From positions 124,001-188,000 of the forward strand of contig NZ_JABMJK010000006.1 of NCBI RefSeq assembly GCF_013376005.1: a stretch of DNA of 64,000 bases. The letters are read 5' to 3'. Numbering within the stretch: the stretch's first letter is position 1; each line of letters opens with the position of its first letter. Below the pieces are notes generated by a model. The model was not told where the DNA came from and ran no database searches. It worked only from the letters and a program-made list of their open reading frames with translations. Shown here one piece after another: positions 16,153-24,729 of the stretch. This DNA comes from Duganella sp. SG902. Lineage in GTDB: Bacteria > Pseudomonadota > Gammaproteobacteria > Burkholderiales > Burkholderiaceae_D. The translations under genes were made by a program, and so were the position numbers.

Positions 16153-19100
16153 ACGTCTGGTCACCCTGTGCTTCAACCGGCGCGGCATCGTTTCGCTGGT
16201 GTTCGCGCTGGCCGCGCTGTACGGCGGCTACTGCTGGACCCAGCTGCCGCTGGAAGCCTATCCCGACATCGCCGATGTCACCTCGCAGGTGGTCACCCAG
16301 GTCAACGGCCTGGCCGCCGAGGAGGTCGAACAGCAGATCACCATCCCGCTCGAGCGCGAGATCATGGGCACGCCCGGCATGCATGTGATGCGCTCCAAGT
16401 CCACCTTCGGCCTGTCGCTGATCACCGTGGTGTTCGAGGATGGCGCGGAAGATTACTGGTCGCGCCAGCGCCTGCAGGAACGCATCGCCGGCGTGTCGCT
16501 GCCGTACGGCGCCCAGCCCTCGCTCGATGCGCTGACCTCGCCCATCGGCGAGATCTACCGCTACACGCTGGAATCGAAAAGCCGCGACCTGCGCTCGCTG
16601 TCCGAACTGCAGCGCTGGACAGTGATCCCGCGCCTGAAACAGGCGGCGGGCGTGGTCGACGTCAGCAACTTCGGCGGCCTGACCACGCAGTTCCTGCTGG
16701 AATTCGATCCGGCCAAGCTTTCCAAGTACAACCTGTCGCTGGCGCAGATCACGCAAGCCATCGCGGCCAATAACGCCAACGCCGGCGGCAGCGTGCTGAC
16801 GCGCGGCGAACAGGGACTGGTGGTGCGCGGCGTCGGCCTGATCCGCAGCCTGGACGACCTCGGCAACGTGGTGGTGGCGCAGAAAAATGGCGTGCCGGTG
16901 CTGGTCAAGGACCTCGGCAACGTCACACTGGGCCAGCAGGAGCGCCATGGCGTGCTGGGCAAGGACAAGCTGTCCGACACCGTGTCCGGCGTGGTGCTGC
17001 TGCTCAAGCATGAAAACCCCTCGCGCGTGATCGCCAACGTGCACGCGGCGGTGCGGGATCTCAACGAACACCTGCTGCCGAAGGACGTCAAGGTGGTGCC
17101 CTACATGGACCGCAGCACGCTGGTGGACGCCACCGTGCACACGGTCGGCAAGACACTGGTGGAAGGCGTGGTGCTGGTGACGCTGGTGCTGGTGCTGTTC
17201 CTGGGCAGCCCACGCGCGGCGCTGATCGCGGCGGCCACCATTCCGGTTTCGCTGATGACGGCCTTCATCCTGATGCAGCACTTCAAGATCCCGGCCAACC
17301 TGCTGTCTCTGGGCGCGATCGACTTCGGCATCATCGTGGACGGCGCCATCTTCGTGCTGGAAGCCATCCTGCGCCGGCGCGAGGAACAGCCGGACGGTCT
17401 GCTGCCCGGCCGCGACGCCGTGCACGCCGCGCTGCAGGTGATGAAGCCGACCTGCTTCGGCATGCTGGTGATCATGGTCGCCTACCTGCCGCTGTTCGCC
17501 TTCCAGCGCATCGAGTACAAGCTGTTCTCGCCGATGGCGTTCGCGGTCGGCTTCGCCCTGCTGGGGGCGTTGCTGATGACCGTGATGCTGATTCCAGGCC
17601 TGGCCTTCTGGGCTTTCCGCAAGCCGCGCAAGATCTTCCACAACCCGGCGCTGGAATGGCTGATGCCACGCTACGAGGCGCTGCTGCACCGGCTGGTGGG
17701 CAAGTCGAGGCTGGTGCTGGCCATCGCCGGCGCCACGCTGGCGGCGGTGGTGCTGGTGGGCGGCTCCATCGGCCGCGACTTCCTGCCGACGCTGGACGAA
17801 GGCTCGATCTGGCTGCAGGTCACACTGCCGCCCGGCATCTCGCTGACCAAGGCGACGCAGATGGCCGACGCCCTGCGCGCCGCCACCCTGCAGGAACCGC
17901 AGGTGGCCCACGTCGTCACGCAACTGGGCCGCAACGATGAAGGCACCGACCCGTTCACGCCCTCGCACATCGAGTGCGCGGTGACCTTGCAGCCTTACAG
18001 CGAGTGGCCGTCGGGCATGAGCAAGCAGGACCTGATCGACAAGCTGGCGGCGCGCTACAAGCAATTGCCGCGCACCGAGGTCGGCTTCTCGCAGCCGATG
18101 ATCGATGGCGTGCTGGACAAGCTGGCCGGCGCTCACAGCGACCTGGTGGTCAAGGTGTATGGCGACGACTTCCACGCCACCCGCAAGCTGGCCAGCGCGG
18201 TCGAGCACCTGCTGCGCACGGTGCCGGGCGCGCAGGACGTGATCATAGACCAGGAACCGCCGCTGCCCCAGGTGCGCATCGACGTCGACCGTGCCGCCGC
18301 GGCCCGCCTCGGCATCAACGTGGCCGACGTGATGGCGCTGATCCAGACCGGCATCGGCGGCAGCCCGGTGGCGCAAGTCTACGTGGACGACCGCAGCTAC
18401 GACGTGGCGGCGCGCTTCAGCGGCCCCACCCGCAACGATCCGCAGGCCATCGGCGACCTGGTGCTGAACGCCGCCAACGGCGCCCACGTGGCGCTGGCGC
18501 AGGTGGCGCACATCCGCCTGGCCGAGGGCGAGACCACCATCACGCGCGAGATGAACCGGCGCCACCTGACGGTGCGCACCAATCTGCGCGGGCGCGACCT
18601 GTCATCCTTCCTGGCCGAGGCGCAGGGCCGCATCGCGCGTGAGATTCCCTACGATCACGCGCGCTACCAGATCAGCTGGGGCGGCCAGTTTGAGAACCAG
18701 CAGCGCGCGCAAGCACGGCTGGCGGTGATCGTGCCGGCCGTGCTGGCGCTGATGTTTGTCCTGCTGTTCGCGGCGTTCGGCAACCTGCGCCAGCCGGGCC
18801 TGATCCTGCTGGCGGTGCCGCTGTCACTGCTGGGCGGGCTGGTGGCGCTGCACTTGCGCGGCATGACGCTCAACGTTTCGTCGGCGGTCGGCTTCATCGC
18901 GCTGTTCGGCGTGTCGGTGCTGAACGCGGTGGTGATGCTGGCCAGCCTGAACCACTGGCGCCAGCAGTTGCCCGGCGACCTGCGCGGCGCCGTCATCCGG
19001 GGCGCGCGCGAGCGCGTGCGACCGGTGCTGACCACCGCCACCGTGGCCGCGCTGGGCCTGGTGCCGGCGGCGCTGGCGCACGGCCTCGGCAGCGACGTCC

Positions 19101-19222
19101 AGCGCCCGTTGGCCACCGTGGTGGTCGGCGGACTGGTGACGGCCACCGTGCTGACGCTGGTGCTGCTGCCGGCGCTGTACTACCTGATCGAACAACGCTA
19201 CGGCCAAGGAGAACCCGCATGA
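16145..19222 (+). CDS. Heavy-metal efflux RND transporter (CzcA-like)
   Basis: 1025 residues, the usual length for CzcA/CusA pumps: 12 helices and two large periplasmic loops. The helix-4 signature DFGIIVDGAIFVLE (Asp393, Asp399, Glu406) is the HME-RND proton-relay motif of the CzcA/CnrA type (Zn/Co/Ni/Cd) rather than the CusA type; the residue after Glu is Ala where Asn is usual. The start MIERLVTLCF at 16145 overlaps the adaptor stop, and the end overlaps the channel gene by 4 bases (ATGA), so the three are co-translated. Metal specificity is inferred. Confidence 0.9.
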   Translation: MIERLVTLCFNRRGIVSLVFALAALYGGYCWTQLPLEAYPDIADVTSQVVTQVNGLAAEEVEQQITIPLEREIMGTPGMHVMRSKSTFGLSLITVVFEDGAEDYWSRQRLQERIAGVSLPYGAQPSLDALTSPIGEIYRYTLESKSRDLRSLSELQRWTVIPRLKQAAGVVDVSNFGGLTTQFLLEFDPAKLSKYNLSLAQITQAIAANNANAGGSVLTRGEQGLVVRGVGLIRSLDDLGNVVVAQKNGVPVLVKDLGNVTLGQQERHGVLGKDKLSDTVSGVVLLLKHENPSRVIANVHAAVRDLNEHLLPKDVKVVPYMDRSTLVDATVHTVGKTLVEGVVLVTLVLVLFLGSPRAALIAAATIPVSLMTAFILMQHFKIPANLLSLGAIDFGIIVDGAIFVLEAILRRREEQPDGLLPGRDAVHAALQVMKPTCFGMLVIMVAYLPLFAFQRIEYKLFSPMAFAVGFALLGALLMTVMLIPGLAFWAFRKPRKIFHNPALEWLMPRYEALLHRLVGKSRLVLAIAGATLAAVVLVGGSIGRDFLPTLDEGSIWLQVTLPPGISLTKATQMADALRAATLQEPQVAHVVTQLGRNDEGTDPFTPSHIECAVTLQPYSEWPSGMSKQDLIDKLAARYKQLPRTEVGFSQPMIDGVLDKLAGAHSDLVVKVYGDDFHATRKLASAVEHLLRTVPGAQDVIIDQEPPLPQVRIDVDRAAAARLGINVADVMALIQTGIGGSPVAQVYVDDRSYDVAARFSGPTRNDPQAIGDLVLNAANGAHVALAQVAHIRLAEGETTITREMNRRHLTVRTNLRGRDLSSFLAEAQGRIAREIPYDHARYQISWGGQFENQQRAQARLAVIVPAVLALMFVLLFAAFGNLRQPGLILLAVPLSLLGGLVALHLRGMTLNVSSAVGFIALFGVSVLNAVVMLASLNHWRQQLPGDLRGAVIRGARERVRPVLTTATVAALGLVPAALAHGLGSDVQRPLATVVVGGLVTATVLTLVLLPALYYLIEQRYGQGEPA

Positions 19223-20715
19223 TCAAAGCGATGAGCATCCGCATCAGCGCGCTGGCCGCGCCGCTGGCTGGCGCCCCGGCCTCGGCGCTGGCAACCCTGC
19301 TGGTAAAGTTGCTGGTAGCGCTGCTGCTCAGCGGCTGCGCCGCCGGTCCCGACTTCACTCGCCCGGCCGCGCCCACGGTGGCCGGCTACACCGCCGAGCC
19401 ACTGGCCGCCCCTGCCGACCAGCAACTGATCGCGGGCCAGGACGTGGCGGCCCGATGGTGGACGGTATTCGGTTCGGAAGAACTGAATCAACTAGTGGAG
19501 GCCGCGCTGCAGGCCAATCCCGAACTGCAAGCGGCGGACGCCGCCCTGCGCGCCGCGCGCGAAACCGCCGCGGCCCAGCGTGGCGCCTATGCGCCCAGCG
19601 CCGACCTGCACCTGCAGCCGAGCCGCCAGCGCGTCGCTGACACGCTCTCCAGCCCGACGGCATCGGGCGCCAATTTATACAGCCTGCACACGGCGCAACT
19701 CAACATCAGCTACGCGCCGGACGTGTTCGGCGGCGCGCGGCGGCAGGTGGAGGCGGCCGGCGCGCAGGCGGAGGTGGCGCGCTTCCAGCGCGAGGCCGCG
19801 CGCCTGACCCTGGCCGCCAACGTGGTCAGCGCCGCCATCGAGGAAGCGTCGCTGCGGGCCCAGATCAACGCCATGCGGGCGCTGGCGTCGCAGTCGCAGC
19901 AGCAACTGGACGCGGTGCGCAAACAGCGGCAAGCCGGACAGGTGGGCGCGGCGGAGGTGGCGGCGCAGGAGGCGGCGCAGGCACAGGTGGAGGCGCAACT
20001 GCCGCCGTTGGAGAAACAGCTGTCCCAGCAGCAAGACCTGCTGGCGGTACTGGCCGGGCGTTATCCCAGCGAAGGCATCGCGCAGCGGCTCGACTTCGAC
20101 AAACTGGTGCTGGCGAGCCAGTTGCCGCTCAGCGTGCCGGCCAGGCTGGTCGAGCGGCGGCCCGACATTCGCGCGGCCGAAGCGCAATTGCAGGCCGCGT
20201 CGGCGCAGATCGGCATCGCCAAGGCGGCGCGCCTGCCCGGCATCGCGCTGACGGCCAGCATGGGCAGCGCGGCACTGGACGCCGGCACGCTGTTCAAGTC
20301 CGGCGCCGGCTTCTGGAGCATCGGCGCAGATCTGGTGCAGCCGCTGTTCCATGGCGGTACGCTGTTGCATCAGCAGCGCGCGGCGGAGGCGGCTTACGAG
20401 CAGACGGCGGCGCAGTACCGCGCCACCGTGCTGACCGCCTTCCAGAACGTGGCCGACACACTGCACGCAATCGACGCCGACGCCCGCGCCGTGCACGCCG
20501 CGCAGCGTGCCGAACAGGCTGCGCACACCAGTTGGGGCATCGCCCAGCGCCAATGGGAACTTGGCCAGGGCGCCTACCCGGCGGTGCTGCAAGCAGGCCA
20601 GGCATGGCAACAGGCGACAATCAGCCTGATCCAGGCGCAGGCCGCGCGATATGCCGACACGGTGGCGTTGTTCCAGGCGCTGGGCGGTGGTTGGCAGGAG
20701 GATGGCCCGCCTTAA
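19219..20715 (+). CDS. NodT-type outer membrane efflux lipoprotein
   Basis: 498 residues. Leader ends in lipobox LLSGC (Cys40), followed by AAGPDFTRP, typical of OprM/NodT channels. Two OEP repeats with long Ala/Gln-rich coiled coils and the conserved RLVERRPDIRAAEAQL segment follow. It completes the tripartite pump with the adaptor and RND proteins, forming the outer-membrane duct. The leader is unusually long for a lipoprotein; an internal Met at residue 5 may be the true start. Confidence 0.85.
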   Translation: MIKAMSIRISALAAPLAGAPASALATLLVKLLVALLLSGCAAGPDFTRPAAPTVAGYTAEPLAAPADQQLIAGQDVAARWWTVFGSEELNQLVEAALQANPELQAADAALRAARETAAAQRGAYAPSADLHLQPSRQRVADTLSSPTASGANLYSLHTAQLNISYAPDVFGGARRQVEAAGAQAEVARFQREAARLTLAANVVSAAIEEASLRAQINAMRALASQSQQQLDAVRKQRQAGQVGAAEVAAQEAAQAQVEAQLPPLEKQLSQQQDLLAVLAGRYPSEGIAQRLDFDKLVLASQLPLSVPARLVERRPDIRAAEAQLQAASAQIGIAKAARLPGIALTASMGSAALDAGTLFKSGAGFWSIGADLVQPLFHGGTLLHQQRAAEAAYEQTAAQYRATVLTAFQNVADTLHAIDADARAVHAAQRAEQAAHTSWGIAQRQWELGQGAYPAVLQAGQAWQQATISLIQAQAARYADTVALFQALGGGWQEDGPP

Positions 20716-20775
20716 AGGACGCCGCAGCGCGGCCAACTCCGCTAGCATGGCAGCGATACGCGGAAAGGAGTTGCC

Positions 20776-22014
20776 ATGTTTCGTCGATTCATCTTTGCCA
20801 CCGGCATCGAAAACAGCATTCCCACGATCAATAACGGCCGCACGCGCATGGATGAGATGGAAAAATGCGGCCACTATCGCCACTGGAAAACCGATTTCGA
20901 CCTGGTGCGGGAGCTCGGCATCACGGCGCTGCGCTACGGTCCTCCGCTGCACACCACCTGGCTCGGCCCCGGCCGCTACGACTGGTCGTTCGCCGATGAA
21001 ACCCTGAACGAGCTGCGCCGCCGCAACATGGTGGCCATCGTCGACCTCTGCCACTTCGGCCTGCCCGACTGGCTCGGCAATTTCCAGAACCCCGAATTCC
21101 CCGTCCTGTTCGCCGACTACGCGCGCGAGTTCGCCAGGCGCTACCCCTGGCTGCAACTGTACACGCCGGTCAATGAGATGTCGATCTGCGCCCGCTTTTC
21201 CGCGCTGTACGGCTGGTGGAACGAGCAACTGAGCGACGACCGCTCTTTCGTCACCGCGCTCAAGCACGTGGTCAAGGCCAATGTGCTGGCCATGCAGGCC
21301 ATCCTGCACGTGCAGCCGGAGGCGCTGTTCGTGCAGAGCGAGTCGAGCGAGTATTTCCACGCCGAGAATCCGGACGCCATCGAACCGGCCGAGACCATGA
21401 ACTCGCGCCGCTTCCTGTCGCTCGATCTCAACTACGGCCGCCGCGTCGATTCGGTGATGTACGAGTACCTGATGGAAAACGGCATGACGCGCGACGAGTA
21501 TAGTTTCTTCATGCACAACGACCTCAAGCACCACTGCATCATGGGCAACGATTACTACCAGACCAACGAGCACTACGTCTCCAGCGACGGCGCCACCTGG
21601 GCCTCGGGCGAGGTGTTCGGCTACGCCACCATCACCGAGCAGTACGCGAAGCGCTACGGCCTGCCGGTGATGCACACCGAGACCAATCTGTGCCAGGGCC
21701 CCGGCGGCGACGAGGCGGTGCGCTGGCTGCGCAAGGAATGGGCCAACGTGCTGTGCGTACGCAACAGCGGCGTGCCCATCGTCGGCTTCACCTGGTACTC
21801 GCTCACCGACCAGGTCGACTGGGATTGCGCGCTGCGCGAGGACAAGGGCGTGGTCAATCCGCTCGGCCTGTACGACCTCGACCGAAAGATACGGCCGGTG
21901 GGCGAGGCCTACCGCGACCTGATCCAGAAATGGTCGGCGGTCTTGCCCACCAAGAGCGTTTGCCTGCAAGTGCCGGTGCTGTGCCCGGACGATTACCGCC
22001 CCGAGGCCCTGTAA
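20776..22014 (+). CDS. Glycoside hydrolase family 1-like protein
   Basis: 412 residues forming a TIM-barrel-type sequence. TPVNEM carries the probable acid/base Glu134 (GH1 consensus TFNEP) and MHTETN the probable nucleophile Glu302 (consensus ITENG). HWKTDFDLVRELGITALRYG matches the GH1 N-terminal barrel. Motifs are divergent from classical beta-glucosidases, so the sugar is uncertain. No signal peptide, hence cytoplasmic. AAAGGAG precedes the ATG. It follows the metal pump by 60 bases; a functional link is doubtful. Confidence 0.7.
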   Translation: MFRRFIFATGIENSIPTINNGRTRMDEMEKCGHYRHWKTDFDLVRELGITALRYGPPLHTTWLGPGRYDWSFADETLNELRRRNMVAIVDLCHFGLPDWLGNFQNPEFPVLFADYAREFARRYPWLQLYTPVNEMSICARFSALYGWWNEQLSDDRSFVTALKHVVKANVLAMQAILHVQPEALFVQSESSEYFHAENPDAIEPAETMNSRRFLSLDLNYGRRVDSVMYEYLMENGMTRDEYSFFMHNDLKHHCIMGNDYYQTNEHYVSSDGATWASGEVFGYATITEQYAKRYGLPVMHTETNLCQGPGGDEAVRWLRKEWANVLCVRNSGVPIVGFTWYSLTDQVDWDCALREDKGVVNPLGLYDLDRKIRPVGEAYRDLIQKWSAVLPTKSVCLQVPVLCPDDYRPEAL

Positions 22015-22032
22015 CGAACAGCGCCGGCTGTC

Positions 22033-22890
22033 TCAGTTGGGTGATCGATCACGCAGCAGCCAGCGCGCCATGTCGCGCGCGTCGCGCTCGGTGACTTGCA
22101 GCGACGGCATGGCGCTGCCCGGCTTGACCTCTTGCGGATCGCGTATCCAGCGCACCAGATTGTCTTCCGTATTCGGCAGACGGCCAGCCACGTAACGCTG
22201 GCGGGCGAATTCCTTCAGCGATGGTCCCACGTCCACCCTTGGTCCCGGCACGCCGGGCAGCACATGACAGGACTGGCACGCGTACTGCGCCAGCGCCACA
22301 CGTCCGCGTTCCGCGTCGGGCGGCCCCACCGCCATCCGCACCTCGCCCACCGGCTCCGGCGGCGTGGCGAACAGCGCCTGCCCTTCCTCTGGTGTCATGC
22401 CCGGCAGGCGTTCGATCAAGGCCACCACGCTCCAGATCTCACGCTCGCTCAGGTGGAAGCGCCACGCCTGCATGCCGGTCATCTTGATGCCATTGCTGAT
22501 GATCCAATACAGCTCGTTCGGCTGCCAGCGCCGCGTCATGTGCACCAGCGGTCCCGGCGATGGCTGCAACGCCAAACTGGCCAGCCTCGGCGCCACACCG
22601 GGCGCGCCGTGACACTGCACGCAATGCTGCGCATACACCTTCACGCCTTGCTGAGCCATGGCCGAGGTGCGCTCCGGCGCCACAATCTCGCGCGCATGAT
22701 GGCGCACCGAGTAGCGCAGGCCATTCTCAAGCAAGGTGAACACCGGCTGCCAATGCTGTTTGACCGCGCCGACGTCGTACCAGCCCTGGCGCACAACCAG
22801 CGCGGCCGCCAGCGCGCTTGCAAGTGCCGCCACGGCCAGCGTCACCAGCGCCGTGCGCAATATCAGGCGTCCGCGTTTCGGCGGCATCAT
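22033..22890 (-). CDS. Membrane-anchored diheme cytochrome c
   Basis: 285 residues. One N-terminal membrane anchor (about 11-34) and two c-type heme sites, CVQCH (90-94) and CQSCH (205-209), in separate domains. The second domain (VGPSLKEF ... GRLPNTEDNLVRWIR ... PGSAMPSL) closely resembles the single-heme protein upstream and the C-terminal domain of oxidase subunit II. It is the last gene of the oxidase operon and starts within a 4-base ATGA overlap, with AGGAGG nearby. Probably an electron donor to the CuA site; inferred. Confidence 0.85.
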   Translation of the reverse strand: MMPPKRGRLILRTALVTLAVAALASALAAALVVRQGWYDVGAVKQHWQPVFTLLENGLRYSVRHHAREIVAPERTSAMAQQGVKVYAQHCVQCHGAPGVAPRLASLALQPSPGPLVHMTRRWQPNELYWIISNGIKMTGMQAWRFHLSEREIWSVVALIERLPGMTPEEGQALFATPPEPVGEVRMAVGPPDAERGRVALAQYACQSCHVLPGVPGPRVDVGPSLKEFARQRYVAGRLPNTEDNLVRWIRDPQEVKPGSAMPSLQVTERDARDMARWLLRDRSPN

Positions 22891-23249
22891 GGTGCCTCCT
22901 GATTGTAGAGATAAGCCGCCATATCGCGCGCCTCGGCCGCCGTCACGCCAAGGTTCGGCATGGCGCTGCCGGGCGATGGCCGCATGATCCATCGCTCCAG
23001 ATTCCGCTGGGTGTTCGGCAGCGTGCCGGCGATATAGCTGGCGTGGGCGATACGCTCCAGCGACGGCCCGCCTTGGGTGTGGTGCAAAGGCATGCCCTGA
23101 ATGCGATGGCAGGCGGCACAGCCGTAGCGCTCCAGCAACTGCTTGCCGACATAGCGATTGCCGCTGCGCTCGCCCGGCGGGACGGCGGCACGGTCCTGTT
23201 CGCATGCGGCCAGCATGGCGCATAGGCACAGTAACAGCAGGCGCTTCAT
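22887..23249 (-). CDS. Monoheme cytochrome c lipoprotein
   Basis: 120 residues. Lipobox LAAC (Cys16) indicates a membrane-tethered periplasmic lipoprotein. Heme motif CAACH (44-48); likely distal Met in SAMPNL (Met97). Joined by ATGA overlaps to CtaG upstream and to the diheme cytochrome downstream. It is probably a small electron shuttle for the oxidase encoded in the same operon. Confidence 0.8.
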   Translation of the reverse strand: MKRLLLLCLCAMLAACEQDRAAVPPGERSGNRYVGKQLLERYGCAACHRIQGMPLHHTQGGPSLERIAHASYIAGTLPNTQRNLERWIMRPSPGSAMPNLGVTAAEARDMAAYLYNQEAP

Positions 23250-24133
23250 GCGACCCTGCCTTCGGCGGCCAGCCAACGCGCACACAGCGCCAGCGCGACA
23301 ATCAGATAAGCCAGTCCGCCCGGCACCCACATGATGAGACCGCCTAGCTGCTGGTCTTCCAGCGCGGACAGGCCAAACTGCGCCGCTCCGCCACCATACG
23401 CCGGATACCAGATCCGTCCGGACACGGCAAACAAAGCCCCCAGCGCGCCGGTGTGCAGCATGGTGGTGAACAGATAGGCGATGGCCGGGCCACGCGCGAC
23501 GCCGTCCAGCACCGCCCACCAGAACAACAGCGCCGGAAACAGGAAGCTGGCGTGCTGCAGCGCATGCAAGGCTGGCGACGCCAGCGCCGCTTGAAACAGG
23601 TATGGCGCATGCCACAGCCATAGGGCGGCAAAGTGCAGCAGCCATGCGTGCAGCGGACGCGTCAGAGCGCGCCACGCGGCTTGCAACGGCCGCGTTCGCG
23701 TCAGCGCGCCGCCACCGCGCCGCGCGGCCGACGGCCATGCCCACAGCCACACGCCTAGCGGCCGGCCCAGTACCAGCAAGGGCGCGGCGACGATCATCAG
23801 CAATTCGTGCTGCACCATGTGGGCGGCAAACGAAACGCTGCCCGCTGCATCCAGCGGCGACGCCAGCGCGGCCACCAGCGCCAACCAGCCGGCGCCAAAC
23901 CACGCACCCTGTCGCAACAACGTCGCTCGTCCATTGCGCGCGCGCAGATAAAGCCGCACCACGCCGACGAGGTACATCGTCAGCGACAGTGCCAGGCAGG
24001 CCAGTACCCACGGGTCAGCGCCCCAGGCCGCCACCAGTTCGCCGCCAGACGCCGTCACATGCGCCGACGCGGCCGCAAGAGGGAGGAGCGCCGCGCACGC
24101 GCACAAGGCCCAACGCCACAGGAGGCGCCTCAT
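23246..24133 (-). CDS. ctaG: Cytochrome c oxidase assembly factor CtaG (caa3 type)
   Basis: 295 residues with about seven membrane helices after a signal-like N-terminus. The segment AAHMVQHELLMIVAAPLLVLG and later HALQHASFLFPALLFWWAV carry the conserved His residues of the CtaG_caa3 family, which helps insert copper into caa3 oxidases. Note this is unrelated to the Cox11-type CtaG. The ATG at 24133 overlaps the subunit III stop. A further in-frame ATG 15 bases upstream is less likely. Confidence 0.85.
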   Translation of the reverse strand: MRRLLWRWALCACAALLPLAAASAHVTASGGELVAAWGADPWVLACLALSLTMYLVGVVRLYLRARNGRATLLRQGAWFGAGWLALVAALASPLDAAGSVSFAAHMVQHELLMIVAAPLLVLGRPLGVWLWAWPSAARRGGGALTRTRPLQAAWRALTRPLHAWLLHFAALWLWHAPYLFQAALASPALHALQHASFLFPALLFWWAVLDGVARGPAIAYLFTTMLHTGALGALFAVSGRIWYPAYGGGAAQFGLSALEDQQLGGLIMWVPGGLAYLIVALALCARWLAAEGRVA

Positions 24134-24729
24134 AGCCGCGCTCCCCAAAACACCACCGCATACACCGCCAGCCAGCTAATCAGCACAAAGTACCAGTAGC
24201 CCGCGTTCTCGCTGACGTCCACGAACCGCTTGGCCTCCAGCGGCCCGCGCGAAAACAGCACCGCCAGCACGCCGGTGTTGTAGGTATCGGTAATCAGGTG
24301 CGTGGTGTGCAACCCCATCAGCATCCACACCACCGATCCGTAAGCGTTATCGTCCCATCGCACGTTCAGCGTGGCGAACTCCCCCACGCGCACCGCCATC
24401 AGCAGCACGCCGACCAGCGTGCACAGCCACAATCCGCGCCGCACGCGCTGATGATCGAAGCGTTCGGCGCAGCGCTTGGTCCACGCGTTGGGCACGCCGC
24501 TCAGGATCATCAGCGCCGTGTTGAGCGTCCCCCACAGCAGGTCCGGCGGCGGCGCGCGGATCGGCCAGTCCGGCGCCTGGCTGCGCAAGTAGAAATAGCT
24601 CATGATGGTCAGGGCAAACAGCATGCCCTCCACCACCATCATGCCGATGGTGCCCCACCACGTCGGACTGGAAGAACCGAACGCGTAATCCGGCAACTTC
24701 GCCGCGTCGACAATCCGTGGCTCACTCAT
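24130..24729 (-). CDS. Cytochrome c oxidase subunit III (short, five-helix type)
   Basis: 199 residues with five predicted membrane helices, as in CtaE-type subunit III whose first two helices have moved to subunit I. Conserved features include WWGTIGMMVVEGMLFA, GLHTTHLITD and a C-terminal YWYFVLISWLAVYAVVFW. It stabilises the catalytic subunit. It is bounded by ATGA overlaps on both sides. Confidence 0.85.
   Translation of the reverse strand: MSEPRIVDAAKLPDYAFGSSSPTWWGTIGMMVVEGMLFALTIMSYFYLRSQAPDWPIRAPPPDLLWGTLNTALMILSGVPNAWTKRCAERFDHQRVRRGLWLCTLVGVLLMAVRVGEFATLNVRWDDNAYGSVVWMLMGLHTTHLITDTYNTGVLAVLFSRGPLEAKRFVDVSENAGYWYFVLISWLAVYAVVFWGARL

Noticed and set aside
16142..18565. Long minus-strand frame opposite the RND pump
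   Set aside because: Antisense shadow of a strongly supported 1025-residue transporter; no domain pattern.
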